Shown here: piece by piece, positions 36,033 through 44,505 of the stretch | How positions within the stretch are numbered: the stretch's first letter is position 1 | Layout of the letters: each line of letters starts with the position of its first letter | Assembly: GCF_010499265.1 (NCBI RefSeq) | Contig: NZ_JAAGSC010000041.1 | Location: 1-49,470 of the forward strand | From: Wenzhouxiangella limi | Lineage (GTDB): Bacteria; Pseudomonadota; Gammaproteobacteria; Xanthomonadales; Wenzhouxiangellaceae | DNA: 49,470 bases | Direction: 5' to 3' | Translations under genes and position numbers: made by a program | The notes under the pieces: model-generated | Database searches by the model: none | Told to the model about the DNA's origin: nothing | The model's input: only the letters and a program-made list of their open reading frames with translations

Positions 36033-36403
36033 TGGCCAGGCAACTGCTCAATCTGCGCCACGTCAGTGATGAGGAAGCCCACGAAGTGGCCGAACTGATG
36101 GACGAGCACGGCATCGAGCATTACTCGACCCCGCCCGGTTCGTTCGGCGTCAGCGCGGGCGGTATCTGGCTGCGTGACGAGGAAGACTATCCGCGCGCCC
36201 GGGCGCTGCTGGACGACTATCAGGCCCAACGCAGTCTGCGCGTGCGCGCGGAACTGGACCAGGCCCGCAGGGAGGGCCGCGCCGAAACCTTCTGGACCAC
36301 CCTGTACCGTCATCCCGTGCGCACCGTCGTCTACCTGGCGCTGGCCGGCTTCATCCTGATGATTTTCTTCGCGCCGGTCGTTCAGCTGGGCCGCAGCGGG
36401 TAG
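36032..36403 (+). CDS. DUF6164-type membrane protein
   Basis: The 123-residue protein has a soluble N-terminal part of about 75 residues with ARQLLNLRHV, the HGIEHYSTPPGSFGVSAGGIW segment split by conserved Gly and Trp, and LLDDYQAQR. A single membrane helix (about 98-118) follows near the C-terminus. It resembles the DUF6164 family of Xanthomonadales, recalled from general knowledge. The first half looks like a DUF2007-type signal-transducing domain; function unknown. The start overlaps the peptidase stop (TGATG). Confidence 0.75.
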   Translation: MARQLLNLRHVSDEEAHEVAELMDEHGIEHYSTPPGSFGVSAGGIWLRDEEDYPRARALLDDYQAQRSLRVRAELDQARREGRAETFWTTLYRHPVRTVVYLALAGFILMIFFAPVVQLGRSG

Positions 36404-36427
36404 GCTCGCAGCCGGCCGCCAACGCAC

Positions 36428-37093
36428 TCAGCGTGCCTTGTCGGCGGCCTTGGCCACTTCAGCGGCATCTTCGGCCAGCTCCATCCGCACCAGGCCGGTG
36501 ATCAGACGCGGAAACTCGGACTTCTCGACCAGCTCCGAAAGGGCCTCGGCGCTGTCGGGCAGGCCGAGTCGGCGGGCCCCTTGCAGCGCTTTTTTGTCGG
36601 CGAACGGCGCCAGTTCCGGCCACGCGGTCTGGGCTTCGCGAAAGAAGATGTCGACGCCGACATCGCCAATCCCCTTGAATTCGGTGAGCAGGCGGCGCTC
36701 GGCGGCCGGTTTGTGCTCGCCGGCCGAGCGCAGGCGCCGCAAATCGCCGCCGTATTGGTCGACCAGCCGCCGCGCGGTGTCTTCGAGCATGGTCGAGGTG
36801 CGTTCATCGAAACGGGCATAGCCGGCCTGGTTGAGCGTCTGGACCCGCCTGGCCCATGGTGCGGCGGCCAGTTTGGCCGGCGTTGTCCAGCCCTGGTCGA
36901 GGAGGGCGCGCATGGCCTGAACGGCGAGATCGGCGCTGATTCGGGCGCTGAACAGCAAGGCCAGGCACAATGCCTGAAACAGGGCGGCCGGGGTGTTGTT
37001 CTCGACCTCGATGCCCAGTTGCTCACAATAGGTCTGGCCGTGGCGGGCAAGCAGGGCCTCAATCCGGCGCTGGTGCGAACGATGGTCGGTCAT
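36428..37093 (-). CDS. HhH-GPD superfamily (endonuclease III-like) protein
   Basis: The 221-residue protein has an all-helical fold like that of base-excision glycosylases. The helix-hairpin-helix is at EFKGIGDVGVDIFF (about 147-160), followed by the region where the catalytic Asp is expected (APFADKKALQGARRLGL). The position of the Nth catalytic Lys inside the hairpin is Asp here, and no iron-sulfur cysteines are present. If active, it would be a monofunctional glycosylase, not a bifunctional endonuclease III. The substrate is unknown. It is divergent from the DUF99 gene (144 bases between starts), and ends 24 bases from the convergent DUF6164 gene. Confidence 0.72.
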   Translation of the reverse strand: MTDHRSHQRRIEALLARHGQTYCEQLGIEVENNTPAALFQALCLALLFSARISADLAVQAMRALLDQGWTTPAKLAAAPWARRVQTLNQAGYARFDERTSTMLEDTARRLVDQYGGDLRRLRSAGEHKPAAERRLLTEFKGIGDVGVDIFFREAQTAWPELAPFADKKALQGARRLGLPDSAEALSELVEKSEFPRLITGLVRMELAEDAAEVAKAADKAR

Positions 37094-37237
37094 GCCGCGA
37101 CTCCTGTGGCGGACGATTCGATCACAGCCTAGCAGGCAGCGGCCACGGCCTGCCGCGAGAGCGCCCCAAATCGGTCGGGTTTTCTCTGCACTGCGGCTTG
37201 CCGGGCAGATCGCAATATCGGATATCGGTTTCACGGA

Positions 37238-37807
37238 ATGAGCGCGCTGAACTTCCATCACGTCGTTGGCATTGACGATGCGCCCTTCGCGCGCAACCAC
37301 CGCGGCGACGTGATGATCGTGGGTGCGGTGTTTGCGGGTGCCCGGCTGGAGGGTGTGCTCAGCGCAACGGTACGGCGCGACGGCGCCAATGCCACCAACC
37401 GGATCGCGGCCATGTTGAGTCGCTGCCGTTTCTTGCCCCAACTTGAGGCGGTGATGCTGCAGGGCATTGCGGTGGCCGGCTTCAACGTCATCGACATTCA
37501 CCGGCTGGCCGCCGAGTTGGAGCGGCCGGTGCTGGTGGTGGCACGCAAATCGCCGGACCTGGACGCGATTCGCGATGCCTTGTTGCACAAGGTCCCGGGG
37601 GGCGCGCGCAAGTGGCGCCTGATCGAACGCGCCGGGCCGATGGAGCCGGTGGCGAAGCTTTGGGTCCAGCGCGCGGGCTTGAGCACGGACCAGGCGCGCT
37701 GTCTGATCCGGCATCACGCCCGGGCCGGTCTGCTCCCCGAACCGCTGCGCACGGCCCATCTGATCGCCGGCGGCGTGACCACTGGGGAATCCCGCCAGCG
37801 GGCTTGA
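37238..37807 (+). CDS. DUF99-family protein, endonuclease dU-like
   Basis: The 189-residue protein matches the DUF99 family: VVGIDDAPF at the N-terminus, DVMIVGAVFAGARLEGVL, MLQGIAVAGFNVIDI in the centre and PVLVVARKSPD. An archaeal DUF99 protein is an endonuclease that cuts at deoxyuridine, so a DNA-repair role is possible. The family is best known from archaea and is patchy in bacteria; transfer is plausible, but base composition here looks like the neighbours. It is divergent from an HhH-GPD glycosylase-like gene, which supports a shared repair theme. Confidence 0.8.
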   Translation: MSALNFHHVVGIDDAPFARNHRGDVMIVGAVFAGARLEGVLSATVRRDGANATNRIAAMLSRCRFLPQLEAVMLQGIAVAGFNVIDIHRLAAELERPVLVVARKSPDLDAIRDALLHKVPGGARKWRLIERAGPMEPVAKLWVQRAGLSTDQARCLIRHHARAGLLPEPLRTAHLIAGGVTTGESRQRA

Positions 37808-37996
37808 GCACCGCCCTGGCGCCTGGCGACCCAAACGTCGGCCGCGTGCGTCAAGGCCGAGGGTCTCGGGCCCGGAAATCAGGGCGATGTCTTACACTGG
37901 AACCGGATCAAGCGCTCTTACGGCCTCTGCTCGAGGCGCGCATGCAGGGCCGCCGGCGCCGGGCAGGCTCGCAGAGACCGCCACATGGAGATCGAT

Positions 37997-38653
37997 ATGG
38001 GACACGGCAAGAGAAAGTTCGTCGTTATCGGCCTGGATATCCTGGGCAGCACGGTGGCCCGTGAACTGGCCAGCTTCGGCAACCACGTACTCGGCATCTG
38101 CACCGACGAAGATCGCGTCAACGAACTGGCCGATTGCTTAAGCGAGGCGGTCATCGCCGATGCCCGGGATGCCGACGCGCTGCGCGAGGCGGGGGTGGAC
38201 CAGTACGACGTCGCGGTGGTGGCGATCAAGAACCTGGAAGCCAACATTCTTGCCGCCATGAACACCAAGCTGCTGGGCGTTTCCGAAGTCTGGGCGAAGG
38301 CCAGCACCCGGGTCCACCACGCCATCCTGACCCGCCTTGACGTGGACCGCGTCATCCATCCCGAGCAGGAAGTCGGCCGGCACATCGCCCAGATGCTGCA
38401 CAACCCGCAGGTGCGCGACTACATCAGGGTCGGCGAACACACCCATGTGGTTGATTTCGCGGTGCCGGAAAAGCTGGCCGATCATCCGCTGGCCGACCTC
38501 AAGCTCCAAGATCGTTTCGAGATCCGTTGCCTGGGCCTGGTGCGCGGTCCGGACTACATCGGCGCCGACGCCGACGTTCGCCTGCAGCGCGACGACAAAC
38601 TGCTGCTGCTGGGGCATCGCAAGAGCCTGTTCAAGTTCACCGAAAGCATCTGA
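37997..38653 (+). CDS. ktrA: Potassium uptake regulatory subunit KtrA (RCK/TrkA-N)
   Basis: KtrA is the cytoplasmic ring protein that gates the KtrB channel in response to nucleotides. The 218-residue protein has a TrkA-N (RCK-N) domain, about 1-140, and a TrkA-C domain, about 150-218. The nucleotide-binding motif, usually GLGRFG, reads GLDILG, with Asp for the central Gly. The acidic residue normally ending strand 2 (AVDINEE type) is also replaced (GICTDED), so ligand binding may differ. I chose the second ATG (37997) because GGAG precedes it by six bases; an ATG at 37985 is in frame. ktrB follows after 12 bases. Confidence 0.9.
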   Translation: MGHGKRKFVVIGLDILGSTVARELASFGNHVLGICTDEDRVNELADCLSEAVIADARDADALREAGVDQYDVAVVAIKNLEANILAAMNTKLLGVSEVWAKASTRVHHAILTRLDVDRVIHPEQEVGRHIAQMLHNPQVRDYIRVGEHTHVVDFAVPEKLADHPLADLKLQDRFEIRCLGLVRGPDYIGADADVRLQRDDKLLLLGHRKSLFKFTESI

Positions 38654-38665
38654 AGCGCGATTAGC

Positions 38666-40012
38666 GTGCGCACCGGGCGGCTAACGGGCAAGGGCAACCG
38701 CAGTATCGGCATTCCGCCGCCGCTGGTGCTGGCCCTGGTGTACGCGCTGTTGATGATGGGCGGCGCCGCGCTGCTGATGCTGCCGGTCGCTTCGACCCAG
38801 GCGCTGGACTGGTCACAGGCGCTGTTTACCGCCGTTTCGGCGGTCACGGTGACCGGCCTGGTCGTGGTCGATACCGGCTCTGCCTACACCGTTTTCGGCC
38901 AGGCCGTGATCCTGGTGCTGATCCAGCTCGGCGGGCTGGGGATCATGACCTTTGCGGTCCTGGTCCTGGCCATGCTGGGCCAGTCGGTGGGCCTGCAGGG
39001 CAGGGTCTATCTGCGCGATGAGCTCAGCCAGACCTCGCTGGCCCACCTGCTGTGGCTGGTGTGGGTCATTTTTCGGGTGGTGCTGGCCTGCGAGCTGCTC
39101 GGCGCGGCCGCCCTGGCGGTGATTTTCGTGCCCGAGTTCGGCTGGCGCGAAGGGCTGTGGCAGGCCCTGTTCCACGCCGTTTCCGCGTTCAACAACGCCG
39201 GCTTTGGTCTTTTCCCCGACAGCCTGTCGCGCTGGGCCACGCATCCGCTGATGAACCTGGTCGTTCCTGTCCTGATCGTGATCGGGGGGCTGGGCTTCAG
39301 CGTCATCGCCGACGTCTACCGGCAGCGACGCTGGCAGGGGTTTTCCCTGCACACCCGGCTGATGCTGAGCGGCACGGCGGTGATTTTGCCGCTGAGTGTC
39401 GTGGCGGTCGCTGCGCTGGAGTGGACCAACCCCGAAACCCTGGGCCAGTTTGCCGGGTGGACGGAGCGCGGGATGGCAGCGTGGTTCCAGGCCGTGACCC
39501 CGCGCACAGCCGGGTTCAACACGGTCGATATTTCAGGCCTGCGGGATTCGACCTCGGTGCTGTTTCTGGGCCTGATGTTCGTCGGCGCCGGCAGTACTTC
39601 GACCGCCGGCGGGATCAAGCTGACCACCCTGGTCGTGCTGCTGCTGGCCGTGGCTGCGTTTGTGCGTCGGCGCTCCGAGCTCGACGTCTTCGGCCGCACC
39701 CTGGCCCATGCCCAGGTCATGAAGCTGTGGGTGGTCAGCCTGCTGGCGCTGCTGGCCGTCGGCTTCGGGGTGTTCGTTATCACCCTGACTAACGGCGGTG
39801 ACTTTCTCGACTATTTGTTCGAAGCGGTCTCGGCTTTCGGCACCGTCGGCCTGTCGCGCGGCGTGACCGCCGAGCTCGACCCGCTGGGTCAGACCGCGCT
39901 GATGGCGCTGATGTTCATCGGCCGCGTTGGCCCGCTGGCCCTGGGCCTGTTCCTGGCCACCCGCACCGTGCCACGTGTGCGCTACCCGGCAGGTGAGGTC
40001 TATATCGGCTGA
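38666..40012 (+). CDS. ktrB: Potassium uptake channel subunit KtrB (TrkH family)
   Basis: The 448-residue membrane protein belongs to the TrkH/KtrB/HKT family, with four M1-P-M2 repeats that form one potassium pore. The four selectivity-filter segments are visible: SAVTVTGLVVVD, SAFNNAGFGLFP, TPRTAGFNTVD and SAFGTVGLSRGV. The length and the loop GAGSTSTAGGIK before the third M2 helix point to the KtrB branch, which couples uptake to sodium in other bacteria. GTG 38666 is used as start, 12 bases after ktrA. The pair forms one uptake unit for osmotic adaptation. Confidence 0.93.
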   Translation: MRTGRLTGKGNRSIGIPPPLVLALVYALLMMGGAALLMLPVASTQALDWSQALFTAVSAVTVTGLVVVDTGSAYTVFGQAVILVLIQLGGLGIMTFAVLVLAMLGQSVGLQGRVYLRDELSQTSLAHLLWLVWVIFRVVLACELLGAAALAVIFVPEFGWREGLWQALFHAVSAFNNAGFGLFPDSLSRWATHPLMNLVVPVLIVIGGLGFSVIADVYRQRRWQGFSLHTRLMLSGTAVILPLSVVAVAALEWTNPETLGQFAGWTERGMAAWFQAVTPRTAGFNTVDISGLRDSTSVLFLGLMFVGAGSTSTAGGIKLTTLVVLLLAVAAFVRRRSELDVFGRTLAHAQVMKLWVVSLLALLAVGFGVFVITLTNGGDFLDYLFEAVSAFGTVGLSRGVTAELDPLGQTALMALMFIGRVGPLALGLFLATRTVPRVRYPAGEVYIG

Positions 40013-40331
40013 TCTTCTGCGCGCCGGGCCCTGGCCGCTGTTGACCGCCATCGGTCTGGACAAGCGCATGGCGCCCCGAACAGCTCGTGAAAGGCGTTCG
40101 CAGGTGTTTTGCATCGACGCTGATCCGACTGAGCACGGACAGGGGATTGATCGGCCTGAAGCCGTTGCATGGCCATTGAACTCCTGTCCCTGAGTCTGTC
40201 CCAGCTTGTGAACGCAATGCGTCAGCCGACAATGGCAGACAAGGGTTCTGCAAGGTTTATGACTACGAAGGTGGCACGAAAGACTGGTTTGAACAAAAAC
40301 AGGCGGCCTGAGTGAGTCCACTGGGCCGGCC
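40013..40331. other. 319-base gap without a gene; possible RNA structure
   Basis: I see no convincing coding frame here. There is an inverted repeat GGACAGG (40137-40143) and CCTGTCC (40183-40189) enclosing a small hairpin CGGC-CTGAA-GCCG (40152-40164). It might end the ktrAB transcript or belong to a small RNA, but there is no T-run. Confidence 0.3.
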
Positions 40332-41201
40332 ATGAACCCGGCGCGCATCACGCTGCTGGGCGGTACGGGATTCATTGGCCGAGCCCTGAGCAGGCGCCTG
40401 CTGGCCGCAGGAAGCTTGGTGCGCGTGGTGTCGCGCCATGCTGAAACGGCTGCCGATCTGCCGATCGGGGTCAGCGCTCGCTCGGCCGACGTTCGCGACC
40501 CCAGGGCGGTGAGCGCGGCGCTGGTCGATTCCGATGCTGCAGTCTATCTGCCGGGTCGCGTTCAGGGCCGGCGTCGATCGGATTTCGAAGAAATTCATGC
40601 GCGGGCCGCGCGAACCAGCGCGGCCTGCGCCCGCCGTGCGGGGGTGGCCCGCTTTATCTATCTCTCGGCGCTAGGCGCTTCGCCCGACGCGAGCGCATGG
40701 GCCGATCAGACCAAGGCCGAGGGTGAGCTGGGCGTGGCGCATGCGTTTCCCGGCGCCGTTGTCGTGCGGCCGAGCCTGGTGTTCGGTGCCCATGATCACT
40801 TCCGCAGCGACATGCTCGGTCTGATGCGGCGATTGCCGGTATTGCCGGTGATTGGGCCCGGCACGCGAGTGCAGCCTTTGCATATCGACGACATGGTCGA
40901 AGCTCTGCGGTTGCTGCTGCGCGGCCAGAAACCGCGTGACAACATTCTGCAGGCAGCGGGTCCGCGCGTATGGCGCCATATTGATTTGCTCGCTGCCCTG
41001 CGCGATCGAGCTGAAATCCGCTGTCGCCTGCTCGCTCTGCCTGAATGGCTCGCGCTTATGCTGGCGGTGGCATCGAGAATCCTGCCGAAGTCGCCGCTGA
41101 GCCCGGACCAGGTGAGACTGATGCGTAGCGACAAGATCGCCGATCCAGAAAACGCCAGACTGGGCGACCTCGGTATCGTGCCGCGCGATCCGCTTGCCTG
41201 A
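40332..41201 (+). CDS. NAD(P)-binding protein, NDUFA9/extended-SDR type
   Basis: The 289-residue protein has a Rossmann domain with GGTGFIGRALSRRL at the N-terminus and RFIYLSALGA and VVRPSLVFGAHDHF in the middle. These are typical of complex I NDUFA9-like or nucleoside-diphosphate-sugar epimerase-like proteins. The classic YxxxK is replaced by a Gln-Thr-Lys region (ADQTKAEGEL), so the Lys remains without the Tyr; NDUFA9-like members usually share this feature. It may bind NAD(P) without being a normal dehydrogenase. No operon partner is evident; the following gene starts 228 bases away. Confidence 0.8.
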   Translation: MNPARITLLGGTGFIGRALSRRLLAAGSLVRVVSRHAETAADLPIGVSARSADVRDPRAVSAALVDSDAAVYLPGRVQGRRRSDFEEIHARAARTSAACARRAGVARFIYLSALGASPDASAWADQTKAEGELGVAHAFPGAVVVRPSLVFGAHDHFRSDMLGLMRRLPVLPVIGPGTRVQPLHIDDMVEALRLLLRGQKPRDNILQAAGPRVWRHIDLLAALRDRAEIRCRLLALPEWLALMLAVASRILPKSPLSPDQVRLMRSDKIADPENARLGDLGIVPRDPLA

Positions 41202-41429
41202 AGCCATCATTGCCGGTTCGGCATCGATGGATTTCGCTGGTGTTGTCAAGCACGATACGAAGGCAGAGCATCCTCTCTATTGCTGCACGGGCTGAAACTC
41301 CGGATTTTCCCTGTTCGGCGACAGCCAGTTGTGCGCTTCATTAGGATGGAAGGTACGTGAAGCGATCGTTGCCCAAAACGGGTGCGTGCCGTTTCAAGTG
41401 ACCATTTTTAAAAAAGCGAGGTAGTCGTT

Positions 41430-41594
41430 ATGTTGAGTTGGGCGCTTATTTTTTTGATTGTTGCGCTGATCGCCGGCGCGCTGGGGCTTTCCGGCGTTGC
41501 CGGAACCGCCTCCAGCATTGCCTGGGTTTTATTTGTGGTCGGGCTTGTTGTCGCACTGATCTTTTTCATCAGCGGTCGTCGCCCTCCTGTTTGA
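41430..41594 (+). CDS. DUF1328 small membrane protein
   Basis: This 54-residue protein reads MLSWALIFLIVALIAGALG, continues SGVAGTASSIAWVLFVVGLV and ends FFISGRRPPV. It has two hydrophobic segments and the DUF1328 (YtjA) pattern. The ATG at 41430 follows GAGG by eight bases, and the stop is at 41592-41594. Function unknown; small proteins of this kind often respond to envelope or osmotic stress. The triple-BON periplasmic protein follows after 56 bases, and the pair is often linked in proteobacteria. Confidence 0.85.
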   Translation: MLSWALIFLIVALIAGALGLSGVAGTASSIAWVLFVVGLVVALIFFISGRRPPV

Positions 41595-41650
41595 CGAAAT
41601 GGATTCCTGATCCCTGGCAAGAAGACGTAGTGATGAACAGGAGAAGCGCA

Positions 41651-42466
41651 ATGAAAACCCGGACACAACGATTGATTCATGCGAGCGTGTTGATCCTCAT
41701 GTTGGTTGTGCCGCTATCGTTGGCGGCCAGTGACATGTCAGACGAAGCCGCAGAAGCGCGGATCGAGGGCCGGCTCCTGATGGCCTACGCGCTCAATGCC
41801 CATCTATCGACTTTCGATTTCGATGTGGACGTCGATCGATCGCGGGCGATCCTCATGGGTCAGGTTGAAGAAAGCGTCCAGAAAGACCTGGCCGGAGAGA
41901 TCGCGCTGGATGTCGATGGAATCGACGAGGTTGACAATCGGATACAGGTTGCTGGCGAGGCCAGCGAAGGCGAAACGGCGGGGCGCAGTTTCCGCCAGCG
42001 TTTCGAGGACGCCACAACCACCGCCTCGGTCAAGTCCAAATTGTTGTGGAATCAAAATACCGGCGGACTGGATATCGAGGTTTCCACGCGCGATAGTGCC
42101 GTCATCCTGGAAGGGGAGGCCGACAGCGAGGCCAGCAAGGAACTCGCCGAGCGCCTGGCCGGCAATACCGATGGCGTGCGCTCGGTCGATAACCGGATTC
42201 GCGTGACCGGCAACGCCAGTGATCCGTCGCGCGACGCTGGCGATGTGGTCTCGGATAGTTGGATCACCACCAAGGTCCGTTCGACCTTCATCTTCAGCAA
42301 CGTGCCGGCTCGCTCCATTGGTATCGATACCACCGACGGGGTCGTGACGCTGGACGGCGAGGTGGACAATGACGCGGCCCATGAACTCGCCGTTGAACTG
42401 GCCAGCGACATCCGTGGCGTGCGCGAAGTCAACGCAGACCAGCTGCGGATTGCCGACGATTCATGA
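41651..42466 (+). CDS. Periplasmic protein with three BON domains
   Basis: The 271-residue protein has a signal peptide (about 1-26, ending SLAAS) and three BON domains of about 65 residues, each ending in a VDNRI or VREVNADQL pattern after an ILxGxV/VTLDGEV strand. BON proteins such as OsmY are exported and protect the envelope under osmotic stress; E. coli OsmY has two BON domains. I chose the ATG at 41651 because CAGGAGA precedes it by six bases; an ATG at 41633 is also in frame. It follows the DUF1328 gene, and the convergent membrane gene ends 25 bases away. Confidence 0.85.
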   Translation: MKTRTQRLIHASVLILMLVVPLSLAASDMSDEAAEARIEGRLLMAYALNAHLSTFDFDVDVDRSRAILMGQVEESVQKDLAGEIALDVDGIDEVDNRIQVAGEASEGETAGRSFRQRFEDATTTASVKSKLLWNQNTGGLDIEVSTRDSAVILEGEADSEASKELAERLAGNTDGVRSVDNRIRVTGNASDPSRDAGDVVSDSWITTKVRSTFIFSNVPARSIGIDTTDGVVTLDGEVDNDAAHELAVELASDIRGVREVNADQLRIADDS

Positions 42467-42491
42467 TCCGTGATGAACTGCCGCCGGCACC

Positions 42492-43202
42492 TTACGAGGT
42501 GCCTGTCTGTCTGGCGCGCGGCCACTGGCTGTAGCGACGGTCCAGCCACCTGCCGGCCAGCAAGGCGATCATCAACGGTCCGAACCACGCCATCTGCTGG
42601 AGCAAAGCGGTCTCCAGGCCAGGCAGCAACCGCATCAGTCCGATCTGAAAGAAGGCGATGTGGGTGGCCACGCCGTTGGCGATCATGGCGCCGTAGTGCT
42701 CTTTCAGCCACCAGTTTGAAGCGAGTGCCTGACCGCGTTTGCGTGCCCGGCGCTGCTTTGCCAGCTGCAACAGTATCAGCGGCCCGATCATGCCGAAGGC
42801 CACCAGAATCCACGCCTGGCGGGTCAGGCCCATGATCACCACGATAATGCCGGCCAGGCCGGTGGTGGTTGCAAGCACCTGCATGTCCAGTCCGGCAAAT
42901 CGAGCCGGATCGCGCCGAAAACGGATTGCGCACCAGGCATTTCGGCAGGTCAGCGCGATCAACAAGGTCAGATAGCCCAGAAAGATGGCCGTGACCGGAT
43001 GGCCGCGCATCCAGGTCAGGATCACCAGCGGAATTGCGGTGAGGATGATGGCCAGCATGGCGAGCAGGTAGCCCTGTCCGACGCGGCGATGCAGCGGGCT
43101 GCCCTTTTGCAGGACGGCGGCCATCCAGAACAGCGCCAGGGCGACGGTGCCGGCGACGACGTGCGGCAGAACGAACAGGGTCAGCACAGTATCCAGATTC
43201 AT
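42492..43202 (-). CDS. Multi-pass membrane protein of unknown function
   Basis: I do not recognise the family with certainty. The 236-residue protein has about seven hydrophobic segments and several His near membrane boundaries (LPHVVAGT, LHRRVGQGY, KEHYGAM, THIAFFQIG). This layout resembles DUF2306-type proteins, but I cannot confirm it. ATG 43202 follows GGAG; an upstream start at 43271 would run through the direct repeats. It is divergent from a NarL-type histidine kinase, and paired direct repeats lie between the two starts, so the kinase-regulator pair may control it. Confidence 0.7.
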   Translation of the reverse strand: MNLDTVLTLFVLPHVVAGTVALALFWMAAVLQKGSPLHRRVGQGYLLAMLAIILTAIPLVILTWMRGHPVTAIFLGYLTLLIALTCRNAWCAIRFRRDPARFAGLDMQVLATTTGLAGIIVVIMGLTRQAWILVAFGMIGPLILLQLAKQRRARKRGQALASNWWLKEHYGAMIANGVATHIAFFQIGLMRLLPGLETALLQQMAWFGPLMIALLAGRWLDRRYSQWPRARQTGTS

Positions 43203-43263
43203 CAGCTTGTCGCTCCGTGGTGAATGTGGTGCCCAGTTTCCTGGACGCGGAGTGGGTTGATGA

Positions 43264-43300
43264 GGTGCCAAAAGTCAGGTCAACGGGGTGCCGAAAGTCA
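43264..43300. repeat. Direct repeat pair, possible regulator site
   Basis: GGTGCCAAAAGTCA at 43264-43277 and GGTGCCGAAAGTCA at 43287-43300 differ at one base and are spaced 23 bases apart, about two helical turns. A shorter GGTGCC occurs at 43228. They lie between the divergent starts of the membrane gene (43202) and the histidine kinase (43354), a natural place for a response-regulator operator. The role is inference. Confidence 0.5.
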
Positions 43301-43353
43301 TTACATTGCCCATGCGGCTTGTTCGCCGCGATTCCGCGGTTTATACAGGGGTC

Positions 43354-44505
43354 ATGAATCGTCTTTCCAATTCCGACTTCTCGGAGCTGATCTCGCCGCT
43401 GGCCATGGCGTCCTACCTGGCGATTGCCGGGGTCTATGTGTCCGTGACCGGTTTGCTCGGCTTGCCCGGCGACGGTCTGGGCTGGCCGGGCCAGGTTGCG
43501 CTATTGGCCTTCGTCGTGGTCTGGTTGACCCTGCTGATAACCGACACGGCCGGACACCAAAGGCGGGCCGTTTTCTGGCTGGCCGCACTGGCGATCAGTG
43601 CCCTGGGCTTGCTGACGCTCGGCCGGACCAATACCGGGCCGATTCTCCTGGTGCTGCTGGCCACCATGGTGGTGAGTATTTTTCCGGGGCGTCGGGCGCT
43701 GCTGATCTTGTTGGCGATCAACGTCATGTTCGCCCTGATCCTGCACTTTCGCTGGGGTTGGGCATGGAACTGGATCTTGACCCAGGTGATGACTTTCGGC
43801 GCGTTCCAGGCGTTTGCCGCCCTGATCATTCACTATGCCCGGCGTGCCGAGCTGGCGGCCGAGGCATTGCGGGAGGTCAACGCCAAGCTGATGGCCACCC
43901 GCAGCCTGCTTGGCGAGACCGCGCGTGACCAGGAGCGCCTTCGCCTGTCGCGCGAACTTCATGACGTCGCCGGCCACAAGCTCACCGCGATCAAGCTCAA
44001 CCTGCACCATCTGGCGCGACAGCCCGGTCTGGCCGCCAGCGGCGAGCTCCGCCAGGCCACCAGCCTGGCCGGCGACCTGCTGGAAGATCTGCGCGCCGTG
44101 GTCCGCCAGCTGCGCCAGAATGACGGCATTGATCTGGCCCTGGGCATCCGGCAGCTGATCGAGCCCTTGCCCACGCCGACGGTGGCGCTGAACCTGGATC
44201 CCGCTCTGCGCGTGCCCCGGGCTGAACAGGCCGAGACCCTGCTGCGGGTGATCCAGGAAGGGCTGACCAATGCCGCCCGCCACGGTCGTGCCCGCCACGC
44301 CTGGCTCGAACTGGGTCGCGACGGCGATCAGCTGCGCCTGTGCCTGGAAGACGACGGCCGTCTTGACTGGCCGCTGACGCCGGGCAACGGCCTGTCGATC
44401 ATGCGCGAGCGACTGGTTGAGCTCGGCGGCGATCTGGAGCTCGCGCCGTCCAGACGCGGCGGGCTCAGCCTGACCGCTCGCCTGCCGCTGGAGTCGGTCC
44501 CATGA
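43354..44505 (+). CDS. NarL/DesK-type sensor histidine kinase
   Basis: The 383-residue protein has about six N-terminal membrane segments without a large periplasmic domain, a short linker helix, a HisKA_3 dimerisation domain with RELHDVAGHKLTAI (phospho-acceptor His) and an ATPase domain with EGLTNAARHG (N box) and GNGLSIMRERL (G region). The architecture resembles DesK-type thermosensors or membrane sensors. I use ATG 43354; in-frame starts at 43312 and 43288 exist, but the second would lie inside the direct repeats. The response-regulator gene overlaps its stop by four bases. Confidence 0.9.
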   Translation: MNRLSNSDFSELISPLAMASYLAIAGVYVSVTGLLGLPGDGLGWPGQVALLAFVVVWLTLLITDTAGHQRRAVFWLAALAISALGLLTLGRTNTGPILLVLLATMVVSIFPGRRALLILLAINVMFALILHFRWGWAWNWILTQVMTFGAFQAFAALIIHYARRAELAAEALREVNAKLMATRSLLGETARDQERLRLSRELHDVAGHKLTAIKLNLHHLARQPGLAASGELRQATSLAGDLLEDLRAVVRQLRQNDGIDLALGIRQLIEPLPTPTVALNLDPALRVPRAEQAETLLRVIQEGLTNAARHGRARHAWLELGRDGDQLRLCLEDDGRLDWPLTPGNGLSIMRERLVELGGDLELAPSRRGGLSLTARLPLESVP

